Of a DNA stretch of 58,199 bases, positions 51,710-58,199 are shown piece after piece. The number at the start of each line of letters is the position of its first letter. The first letter of the stretch is position 1. Below the pieces are notes generated by a model. That model saw only the letters and a program-made list of their open reading frames with translations. It searched no databases and was not told the origin of the DNA. Source of the stretch: an uncultured Rhodoblastus sp. (GTDB taxonomy: Bacteria > Pseudomonadota > Alphaproteobacteria > Rhizobiales > Beijerinckiaceae); contig NZ_CAIUXT010000135.1 in NCBI RefSeq assembly GCF_903903185.1, positions 1 through 58,199 of the forward strand, given 5' to 3'. A program made the translations under genes and the position numbers.

Positions 51710-52666
51710 ATGAGCGATTGTCCGGTTTGCGGCGAGACCAGTTCCCAGAATGATTTTGCGCCATTGCAGGGTCAGCAAATCATTTGCCCGCGATGTGGAA
51801 CATTCGTCCTTTGCGGCACGATACGCGATTTGTCGACCGAAAATTGGTCTGTGCACCGGAGATCGGTATTCAGCCATCGCCTACGGCGAATGCAGCCTCG
51901 CGATGGCCGCGTTTTGGATATTTATGAAACGACCTTTCAAAGTCTTCGCCTTGAAGACCCATTGCCCAATGTCGCCGAACAAGCTGACAGCCTTGTTTTA
52001 TGGATCGGGGAGCGGCAAATAACTCCGCCTGTCCTCCTTCATGTCTCGCAGGCGGAACTTTCGGCGTGGATCGGCGCCGCGATCGTTCGGCCGGGCGCTT
52101 ACGACGGACTTTGGTGGCTAATTCGGCAACCCGAGGTAAAAAATTTCCTCGAACCCTCCAGCTCTTCGGATGGCGTTTTCCGGGCCGGATTGAATTTCGC
52201 CGGGTGGCGCCGGTTTGAGGAATTACGCCGCCTGAGAATCGAAAGCCGGGCGGCATTCATGGCGATGAAATTCGGCGACGACGATCTTACCCAGATGGTC
52301 GACAATTCGTTCAGGCCCGCTGTTCAAAGAGCCGGCTTCGACTTGCGCCTTTTAACCGACGGACAACCGGCCGGTCTTATCGACGACCAGATGCGCGTCG
52401 TCATTCGCACGTCGCGTTTTGTCATTGCCGATCTCACTCACGCCAATAATGGCGCCTATTGGGAGGCGGGATTCGCGGAAGGTTTGGGACGTCCGGTCAT
52501 CTACACATGTCGAAAAAAGGAGTGGGATGAACGCCGGGTCCACTTCGACACCAACCATCTTGTGACCGTGATATGGGATAGTGATCAGCCGGATGCGGCA
52601 TCGGCGAAACTCGCGGCTACGATCAGGGCGACCCTCCCCGATGAAGCCAGAATGAACGATTCTTGA
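51710..52666 (+). CDS. Zinc-ribbon protein with a nucleoside-deoxyribosyltransferase-like domain
   Basis: 318 residues from the ATG at 51710, with GGAGG five bases upstream. An N-terminal zinc ribbon has CPVCG (4-8) and CPRCG (26-30), with C36 nearby. The middle is unknown. The C-terminal domain (about 181-300) has FMAMKFGDDDL, then SRFVIADLTHANNGAYWEAG and FAEGLGRPVIYTCRKKE, the pattern of nucleoside 2-deoxyribosyltransferase-like/TIR-related folds, with E252 as the candidate catalytic Glu. Such domains can cleave nucleotides or NAD+ and are common suicide effectors. It overlaps the methyltransferase start by 4 bp (TTGA), so it belongs to the R-M operon. Confidence 0.75.
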   Translation: MSDCPVCGETSSQNDFAPLQGQQIICPRCGTFVLCGTIRDLSTENWSVHRRSVFSHRLRRMQPRDGRVLDIYETTFQSLRLEDPLPNVAEQADSLVLWIGERQITPPVLLHVSQAELSAWIGAAIVRPGAYDGLWWLIRQPEVKNFLEPSSSSDGVFRAGLNFAGWRRFEELRRLRIESRAAFMAMKFGDDDLTQMVDNSFRPAVQRAGFDLRLLTDGQPAGLIDDQMRVVIRTSRFVIADLTHANNGAYWEAGFAEGLGRPVIYTCRKKEWDERRVHFDTNHLVTVIWDSDQPDAASAKLAATIRATLPDEARMNDS

Positions 52667-54357
52667 GGAATAAGCCGTTGAGCAGTAGGAAAACCCGCCT
52701 GGAACTGACTTGGATCGGCAAGGATGAACGCCCTCGGCTGGAGCCGCGCATTCTCATCGAAGAGCCGAATCTGTCGCATCACGCCTCGGCGCGGCGCGTG
52801 GGCGACATTTTCGACAATATGCTGATCCAGGGAGATAATTTGCTCGCGCTGAAAGCGCTTGAGACGGATTTTACAGGAAAGGTAAGATGCGTATTTATTG
52901 ATCCACCGTACAACACCGGTTCCGCCTTCGAGCATTATGATGACGGCATTGAGCATTCTCTCTGGCTGTCTTTGATGCGTGATCGTCTCGTTTTGCTCCG
53001 ACGTATGTTGACAAATGACGGCTCGGTTTGGATAACTATCGATGATAACGAGTCTCATTATTTAAAAGTGATGTGCGATGAAATATTTGGACGAGAGAAT
53101 TTTGTCGCGAATTTAATATGGGAAAAGGCCGACTCACCTCGTAATTCTGCGCGTCAGTTTTCGACGGATCACGATCATATTCTTGTTTTTTCAAATGAAC
53201 CAAATTGGGTGCCGAAGAGGTTGCCGAGAACGGATGAGTCGAACGAGATTTATTCCAATCCGGACAATGACGAACGGGGTCCTTGGATTCCGGGCGATCC
53301 GTACGCGAATAAACCGTACTCCAAGGGGCTTTATTCAGTTGAAGGTCCGACTGGCAGAACTTTTTCACCGCCTCCTGGCCGATACTGGCGCATTTCCGAG
53401 GCGAAGCTAAAACAGCTCAATGAAGATGGGCGCATTTGGTGGGGGCCGAAGGGAGATGCTCGTCCCAGCATAAAGAGGTACTTGGCGGAAGTTGCTGATC
53501 TCGTTCCTCGCACCCTCTGGTCAAAATTGGATGTCGGAAGCAACCGAACATCCAAAAATGAAATGCGAGCCTTGTTTCCGGGTGACACGTCCTTTGACAC
53601 GCCCAAACCAGAACGATTGCTGGAAAAGGTCCTAACCATTGCATCCTCACCGGGCGATCTAATCCTTGACTCATTCGCCGGATCAGGAACGACCGGCGCC
53701 GTTGCGCAAAAGATGGGACGGCAATGGATTATGGTCGAACTGGGTGATCACGCTCAAACTCACATCGTGCCGCGCCTGAAGAAAGTCATCGATGGCGAGG
53801 ACAAGGGCGGCATCACCGACTCCGCCGATTGGAGCGGCGGCGGCGGATTCCGATTTTTCCGCCTCGCGCCGTCTTTGCTCGCCAAAGACCGCTACGACAA
53901 TTGGGTGATCGCCAAGGAATTCAACGCCGCCATGCTGGCCGAAGCGGTCTGCAAGCTGATGGGCTTCACCTATGCCCCGAGCCAGGACGCCGCCGAATAT
54001 TGGCGGCACGGCCATTCGACCGAAACCGACTTCATCTATGTCACGACACAATCGCTGACCCATGACGCGCTGAAAAAACTCTCCGAGGAAGTCGGGCCAA
54101 AACGCACGCTTCTGATCTGCTGCAAGGCGTTCAATGCGACCGACGGCGCGTTCGAGAATTTGACGATCAAGAAGATTCCCCTGGCGGTCCTCTCCAAATG
54201 CGAATGGGGCCGCGACGATTATTCCCTCCGCGTAAGCAACCTGCCGACAGCCGCCGAGCCGGAAGAAACGCCGGTCGATCATACGGCGCCAACAACTCGG
54301 AAAAAGAAGACCGGTTCGCGCGCGGAGCCATCCCTTTTTGATGTCGAAGAGGCCTAA
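52663..54357 (+). CDS. Type III R-M DNA adenine methyltransferase (Mod)
   Basis: 564 residues with a TTG start overlapping the previous stop; a second TTG at 52678 is an alternative. The beta-class N6-adenine methyltransferase order is seen: DPPYNTG (80-86) first, a target-recognition region in the middle, then FAGSGTTG (338-345). It methylates the recognition site and specifies it for the Res subunit encoded 3 bp downstream. Its central part (about 52870-53680) is distinctly AT-richer and uses different codons from the GC-rich ends, which suggests exchange of the target-recognition cassette. Confidence 0.88.
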   Translation: MRNKPLSSRKTRLELTWIGKDERPRLEPRILIEEPNLSHHASARRVGDIFDNMLIQGDNLLALKALETDFTGKVRCVFIDPPYNTGSAFEHYDDGIEHSLWLSLMRDRLVLLRRMLTNDGSVWITIDDNESHYLKVMCDEIFGRENFVANLIWEKADSPRNSARQFSTDHDHILVFSNEPNWVPKRLPRTDESNEIYSNPDNDERGPWIPGDPYANKPYSKGLYSVEGPTGRTFSPPPGRYWRISEAKLKQLNEDGRIWWGPKGDARPSIKRYLAEVADLVPRTLWSKLDVGSNRTSKNEMRALFPGDTSFDTPKPERLLEKVLTIASSPGDLILDSFAGSGTTGAVAQKMGRQWIMVELGDHAQTHIVPRLKKVIDGEDKGGITDSADWSGGGGFRFFRLAPSLLAKDRYDNWVIAKEFNAAMLAEAVCKLMGFTYAPSQDAAEYWRHGHSTETDFIYVTTQSLTHDALKKLSEEVGPKRTLLICCKAFNATDGAFENLTIKKIPLAVLSKCEWGRDDYSLRVSNLPTAAEPEETPVDHTAPTTRKKKTGSRAEPSLFDVEEA

Positions 54358-54360
54358 AAA

Positions 54361-57066
54361 ATGCTCGACGCGACCAGCGACCAGCGGCTTCGCTCGCAAA
54401 TCAAGGCGCGGCTTTCGTTGCGCTCGCCGCAAGCGGACTCGCTCGACATTCTCGCCAACCTCTTGTCGGCCTTGGAGTTCGAGAAGGGCGCCGATCCGGT
54501 CGCCGCGCTCGAGGCGGTGTCAAAGCTCTATCCGTCGGTCGAGGATTTCGAGCGGGAATTTCCATCGCTCTGCTTCGCGCTGGCGACCGGCGTCGGCAAG
54601 ACGCGATTGATGGGCGCCTTCATCACATACCTCTTCCTGTCGGGCCGCAGCCGCAACTTTTTCGTGCTGGCGCCCAACACCACCATCTACGAAAAGCTGG
54701 TCGCGGATTTCACCGCCGGCACGGAAAAATACGTTTTCAAGGGCATCGCCGAATTCGCGCAAAACGCCCCTTATCTCGTCACCGGCGAGAACTGGAGCCA
54801 GGGGCGCGATCTGTTCGGCGAGGCCTCGTCGGTGCGCATCAACGTCTTCAATGTCGACAAGATCAACAAGGAGCAGGGCCGTATCAAGCGCCTGCACGAA
54901 TATATCGGCGAAAGCTATTTCGACTATCTCGCCGGCCTGCCCGATCTGGTGCTGCTGATGGACGAGGCGCACCGCTACCGCGCCAAGGCCGGCATGAAAG
55001 CGGTGGCGGAATTGAAGCCGGTGATGGGTCTGGAATTGACCGCGACGCCCAAAACCGTTGGCGCCAAATCGACCGCCTTTCGCAATGTGGTTTTTGATTA
55101 TGGGCTTGGCAATGCGATGGCCGACGGTTTCGTCAAAGAGCCCGCGGTGGCGACGCGAAAGGATTTTCGGCCCGATTCCGTCACGACGGAACAATTGGAG
55201 CGGATCAAGCTTGAAGACGGCGTTCATTGCCATGAGAACGTCAAGGCCGAGCTCGATATTTACGCGCGCTCAACCGGGCGACCGAAGGTTCACCCCTTCA
55301 TGCTCGTCGTCGCCCAAACCATCGAACATGCCGGAGAAATCCGCCAGATCGTGGAGGCAGACGCCTTTTTCAACGGTCGCTACAAGGGCCGCGTCATCGA
55401 AGTCCATTCGGGAACCAAAGGCGAAGAAACCGATGAAGCGACGGAGCGGCTGCTCGCCCTTGAACAGGATGGAACGACCGAAATCGTCATCCACGTCAAC
55501 AAGCTGAAAGAGGGCTGGGACGTTCGGAATCTCTATACGATCGTGCCGTTGCGCGCTTCGGCGTCCGATATTTTGACGGAACAGACGCTGGGTAGAGGTT
55601 TGCGTTTGCCCTATGGCTTTCGGACGGGCGTCGATGCGGTGGACACGCTGACGGTGATCGCCCACGACCGGTTTGACGAAGTCATCCGCGCCGCGAGAGA
55701 TCCAAACTCGATCGTCGCCATTCGCAAAGCGGTGCTGGTTGGCGAAGGCGGGGACATTTCTCCGCAAGGCGCCGTGGTCCTGGAATCCAAGGCCAATTAT
55801 GAGACCGCGCTAACCGGCGGCGGATTTGAGGAAGGTTCGGCGAGTGCCGGGCCTTTCGTTTTTTCGACGGCGGAGGAGCGATCCACTGCGGAAATCACAA
55901 TCCGCGTAATTCGGGACCATTATGAGAGGGAATTGAAGAGCGGGTTGCGCCAGCTGAACGAGCCGGAGGTGCGGGCGCGGATCGTCGAGGATGTCAAGGC
56001 GGTTTTGCAGCCGGTGCAAAAAGAGCTCGACGTGACGCCGTCGCTCGACGTCGCCAAGGTGGTCGCCAAAGTGGCTCAACAGGTCGCCGAATTCACCATC
56101 GAAATTCCGGAAATCATTGTGCTGCCAAAGCGCGAGGTGACGTTCGGCTTCCGCGACTTCGATCTCGAAGGGTTGGCTTCGATCGCGAAACAGCCCGTCG
56201 ACGATGAAATCATGATCCACCATTTGCGGGACGAAACGCGGGTGTTTCTGGCGCGCGCGATCGAGGGCGTCAGGGAAGAGCGACTGGAAAATTACCTGGT
56301 CCGGCATTTGGTCGATTTTCCGCAGATCGACTACGATGCGCAGTCGGACCTGCTGTTCAAGCTCGCCGGGCAGATTCTCGGACGCCTAAAAACTTATTTG
56401 TCGGACGACGACGCGATCGAGAATGTCTTGCTGGTTCATGGCAAGGATTTGGCGCGGTTTATTTTTGAGCAAATGAAGGCGCATATGTGGGAGACGCCGA
56501 CGGATTATGAGGCGCGCGTAGCCCGTGGCTTTCAACTTCTGAAGCCGCAGGCATTCAACGTGGCCGGCGCCGAATCCGTCCGTAATTTTCGTATGCCGGT
56601 CGCGCCGCTCGGCGATACGAGGAAATTTGTTTTCGGCGGCTTCAACAAATGTTGTTACCCCTATCAGCGATTTCAGTCGGAACAGGAGCGGGAATTTGCC
56701 GTCCTGATCGATAGCGTCAGTGAAAGCGCGGTGGTGCGGTGGATCAAGCCGGGAGTTCGCCAATTCCGGATCGAATATGCGAGCGGCCATGAATATGAGC
56801 CGGATTTCGTCGTCGAGACCACGGCCGGCAAATTGATCATAGAGATCAAACGCTCCGATGAAATGGCTGATCCTATCGTACTCGCCAAGGCGCGCGCCGC
56901 CGAAAAATGGGTGAGCTATGCCAATGCGCACGCCAAAGACACGGGCGCGACGTTATGGACCTACGTCATGATTCCGCACAATGAGGTGTCTCCCAGCGCG
57001 ACTTTGGCGGGCCTGGTGGCGAGGAATGCGAGGACGACGGCAGGTGAGCTTGCTGGTCGAAATTGA
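54361..57066 (+). CDS. Type III restriction enzyme helicase/nuclease subunit (Res)
   Basis: 901 residues. A superfamily-2 helicase N-terminal part has Walker A ATGVGKT (75-81), LLMDEAHRY (DEAH) and LELTATPKT; the second lobe has ILTEQTLGRGLRLPYGF (motif VI). The C-terminal domain holds the nuclease motif EPDFVVETTAGKLIIEIK (PD-ExK: Asp, Glu, Lys). It forms the Mod2Res1-type complex, translocates or slides with ATP and cuts when two sites face each other. It lies 3 bp after mod. Confidence 0.92.
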   Translation: MLDATSDQRLRSQIKARLSLRSPQADSLDILANLLSALEFEKGADPVAALEAVSKLYPSVEDFEREFPSLCFALATGVGKTRLMGAFITYLFLSGRSRNFFVLAPNTTIYEKLVADFTAGTEKYVFKGIAEFAQNAPYLVTGENWSQGRDLFGEASSVRINVFNVDKINKEQGRIKRLHEYIGESYFDYLAGLPDLVLLMDEAHRYRAKAGMKAVAELKPVMGLELTATPKTVGAKSTAFRNVVFDYGLGNAMADGFVKEPAVATRKDFRPDSVTTEQLERIKLEDGVHCHENVKAELDIYARSTGRPKVHPFMLVVAQTIEHAGEIRQIVEADAFFNGRYKGRVIEVHSGTKGEETDEATERLLALEQDGTTEIVIHVNKLKEGWDVRNLYTIVPLRASASDILTEQTLGRGLRLPYGFRTGVDAVDTLTVIAHDRFDEVIRAARDPNSIVAIRKAVLVGEGGDISPQGAVVLESKANYETALTGGGFEEGSASAGPFVFSTAEERSTAEITIRVIRDHYERELKSGLRQLNEPEVRARIVEDVKAVLQPVQKELDVTPSLDVAKVVAKVAQQVAEFTIEIPEIIVLPKREVTFGFRDFDLEGLASIAKQPVDDEIMIHHLRDETRVFLARAIEGVREERLENYLVRHLVDFPQIDYDAQSDLLFKLAGQILGRLKTYLSDDDAIENVLLVHGKDLARFIFEQMKAHMWETPTDYEARVARGFQLLKPQAFNVAGAESVRNFRMPVAPLGDTRKFVFGGFNKCCYPYQRFQSEQEREFAVLIDSVSESAVVRWIKPGVRQFRIEYASGHEYEPDFVVETTAGKLIIEIKRSDEMADPIVLAKARAAEKWVSYANAHAKDTGATLWTYVMIPHNEVSPSATLAGLVARNARTTAGELAGRN

Positions 57067-57155
57067 AAATCGTCTCGCAAACAGAGGCGACAGATTTCTT
57101 CGCTGTTCGCGTCAGACTCCTGCGCCAGCCCCAATAGGATAAGGAAAATTGCGCT

Positions 57156-57476
57156 TCACGGCGCATTCCATTTGTTCGGATTTTCCGAACGAACTCGGAG
57201 GTGTCCTTTTTGGACAAATTCAACAAAGATTCGCTGCGTCTCGATAAATGGGGGGCCATGGTCGGCCATGGCCTTACCCGATGGGGTTAAGGTCACGGAG
57301 TCTGACTCGAAAAGCGAAACGCCCATGTTGGCTTCGACCCGTCGAATGGCGTCGGTGACGATGCTGCGGCCTAATCCGCGTCGCTTGGCGACTTCGTTAC
57401 GAACCCCTCGGGGTGATTTCGATTTATTCGTCCCGGTGACGACGTCTATGACAATTTCCAGGTCGATTAAGCGCAT
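57156..57476 (-). CDS. LysR-like winged-helix mini-protein
   Basis: 106 residues from the ATG at 57476; the frame is open for 12 further codons upstream. It looks like only the DNA-binding part of a LysR-type regulator: RLIDLEIVIDVVTG, SIVTDAIRRVEANMGVSLFE, then SVTLTPSGKAMADHGPP. No effector-binding domain follows, unlike a full LysR protein (about 300 residues). Its start overlaps the end of the small ORF upstream by 10 bp. It may bind the repeated palindromes nearby; this is inference. Confidence 0.65.
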   Translation of the reverse strand: MRLIDLEIVIDVVTGTNKSKSPRGVRNEVAKRRGLGRSIVTDAIRRVEANMGVSLFESDSVTLTPSGKAMADHGPPFIETQRIFVEFVQKGHLRVRSENPNKWNAP

Positions 57477-57762
57477 GGATCGCGGCCCTTGGCAGTTGGC
57501 GGAACATAACAATTCCTCCGGAGGAAATAGAAAGATGTAAGGACGGAACCCACGTTGGCGACGGAATCGTCGTGGGGATTACCGGTCCACCGAAAACTAT
57601 GTCCCAACCAGGCTCGTTCCACATCCAAGACCAGTTTTTCCTCTGCGAACATCTCCTGGAGCAAGTTGAGAAAAAACGTGGGAGATTTTCACCATTTGCT
57701 GTTATCAAAAATCTCGTTGCCAGCTCAACCCATATCCCTTCCAATCTCTTAAAATTGGTCAT
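57467..57762 (-). pseudogene. Frameshifted small ORF upstream of the LysR-like gene
   Basis: From the ATG at 57762 (with GGAGG immediately upstream, supplied by palindrome 2) the minus strand encodes TNFKRLEGIWVELATRFLIT and ENLPRFF. At a run of six T (A6 on the plus strand, near 57673) the sense passes to another frame that reads LNLLQEMFAEEKLVLDVERA, then SVANVGSVLTSFYFLRRN and a stop at 57467. Adding one T would join both parts into a protein of about 97 residues. The break may be a mutation, a sequencing error or a slippage site. Family not recognised. Confidence 0.5.
57511..57528. repeat. Palindrome TTCCTCCGGAGGAA, copy 1
   Basis: AATTCCTCCGGAGGAAAT with the perfect 14-bp core at 57513-57526. 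It lies 35 bp upstream of the LysR-like start and inside the coding part of the frameshifted ORF. Confidence 0.85.
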
Positions 57763-57778
57763 TTCCTCCGGAGGAATT
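57761..57778. promoter_or_regulatory. Palindrome TTCCTCCGGAGGAA, copy 2 (overlaps start of small operon)
   Basis: Core at 57763-57776. On the minus strand it reads AATTCCTCCGGAGGAA directly followed by the last two bases of the ATG at 57762, so it also provides the ribosome-binding site. Binding here could block both transcription and translation. Confidence 0.75.
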
Positions 57779-57782
57779 GGTC

Positions 57783-57800
57783 AATTCCTCCGGAGGAAAT
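57783..57800. promoter_or_regulatory. Palindrome TTCCTCCGGAGGAA, copy 3
   Basis: Core at 57785-57798, 22 bp centre-to-centre from copy 2, about two helical turns, which suits cooperative binding on one DNA face. Confidence 0.75.
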
Positions 57801-58073
57801 GACGTCAGAGAAAACTTCCCCTGTTCACGCTTGTTAAAATTACCCCGACAAACGAGGGAGGGTTTCGGCCGATGCCGAATTCGCGGTCGTCAATGCGATA
57901 TCTCCGGCCAGCTAAAACCTCACTGAATGAACAATTCCTCCGGAGGAAATCGACCCGAGTTGCCGGCGAAATCAAGAGGATTCAGCGGTGGAGTGAAAAC
58001 TAATTCTAAACCTCGTTTATTTCCCGCTCAAGAGCAGTTTCTCCGCTTCGAACGTCTCCCTAGCCCGTCCAAT
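57801..58073. other. Gap upstream of the small operon
   Basis: Apart from palindrome copy 4 this AT-richer segment holds no gene. It should carry the minus-strand promoter of the small operon, but no clear -35/-10 pair could be identified. No tRNA-Gln 3'-end copy is seen that would mark the island's right end. Confidence 0.35.
57933..57950. repeat. Palindrome TTCCTCCGGAGGAA, copy 4
   Basis: Core at 57935-57948, with the same flanks (AAT before, AT after) as copy 1. It lies about 150 bp from copy 3 in otherwise gene-free sequence. Confidence 0.85.
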
Positions 58074-58199
58074 TCACGACGGTTCGCTTTTTCGCCCTTT
58101 TCCGATGCCGTCGGTCTTGGGGCGCACGTCATCGACCAGCTTTTTCACCGCCTGATGAACTTTACTTTGATGAACGCGCTGGAGAGATCGGGGGGATGG
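58074..58199 (-). CDS. C-terminal end of an unidentified gene
   Basis: On the minus strand from the window edge one frame reads SLQRVHQSKVHQAVKKLVDD, then VRPKTDGIGKGRKSEPS and a stop at 58074-58076. The Lys-rich, helical character fits a DNA-associated protein tail. Too short to assign; the gene continues beyond the window. Confidence 0.35.
   Translation of the reverse strand, partial: PSPRSLQRVHQSKVHQAVKKLVDDVRPKTDGIGKGRKSEPS

Overview
The window (58.2 kb, GC-rich, heavy use of GCG, GCC and CGC codons) looks like chromosome of an alphaproteobacterium, most likely Hyphomicrobiales (Rhizobiales) near the Methylocystaceae/Beijerinckiaceae. This rests on gene content and order (rpmE beside an ABC exporter, opgH/mdoH, kup, hrpB, an MDR-PTPS-glycosyltransferase trio, a bacteriophytochrome kinase, an IHF-like paralogue) and on codon style. 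The exact genus cannot be read from the sequence.

Left part (1-3.0 kb): a decayed strip. A broken acyl-CoA-ligase/FabI fragment, a DUF6544 tail and a frameshifted CDP-archaeol-synthase-family gene surround an intact metallophosphoesterase. 3.0-7.3 kb: a complete sulfate ABC importer operon on the minus strand (binding protein, cysT, cysW, cysA). 7.5-11.3 kb: an exported protein, low-specificity threonine aldolase, a RibD-C-type reductase and an IHF-alpha-like protein. 11.4-14.9 kb: a PEP-CTERM anchor remnant, then a bacteriophytochrome histidine kinase overlapping its NarL-type response regulator. A 704-bp convergent gap (14.9-15.6 kb) holds a perfect parS-type palindrome.

15.6-41.2 kb: ordinary core chromosome. 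It carries opgH; a three-gene set (MDR dehydrogenase, divergent pterin synthase, glycosyltransferase) that may make a glycosylated pterin; a metallo-beta-lactamase-fold protein; a UvrD helicase; PAP2; SMR; a Ca2+/H+ antiporter; a large SGNH hydrolase; Kup; HrpB; L31; an ABC exporter; a GNAT protein; an inositol-monophosphatase-family enzyme; an O-methyltransferase; MsrB; PanD; SerA; a helix-hairpin-helix protein; and tRNA-Gln(TTG).

41.2-58.2 kb: a genomic island that starts at the 3' end of tRNA-Gln with a tyrosine recombinase. Its cargo is anti-phage-like. A divergently transcribed XRE repressor plus ImmA/IrrE metallopeptidase (CapH/CapP-like) faces a ubiquitin-like conjugation operon (ubiquitin-like protein, E2, JAB-E1 fusion, DUF6527) across a promoter with an 18-bp operator dyad. 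The same strand continues, with little or no spacing, into an SNF2 helicase, a DinD-like protein, a zinc-ribbon/nucleoside-deoxyribosyltransferase-like putative effector, and a type III restriction-modification pair (mod, res). The island tail has a small minus-strand operon (a frameshifted ORF and a LysR-like winged-helix mini-protein) decorated with four identical copies of a perfect 14-bp palindrome. Inference: the XRE/ImmA pair holds the cluster silent until a damage or infection signal. Ubiquitin-like conjugation coupled to an enlarged type III R-M locus is the most promising candidate for an undescribed combined defence system.
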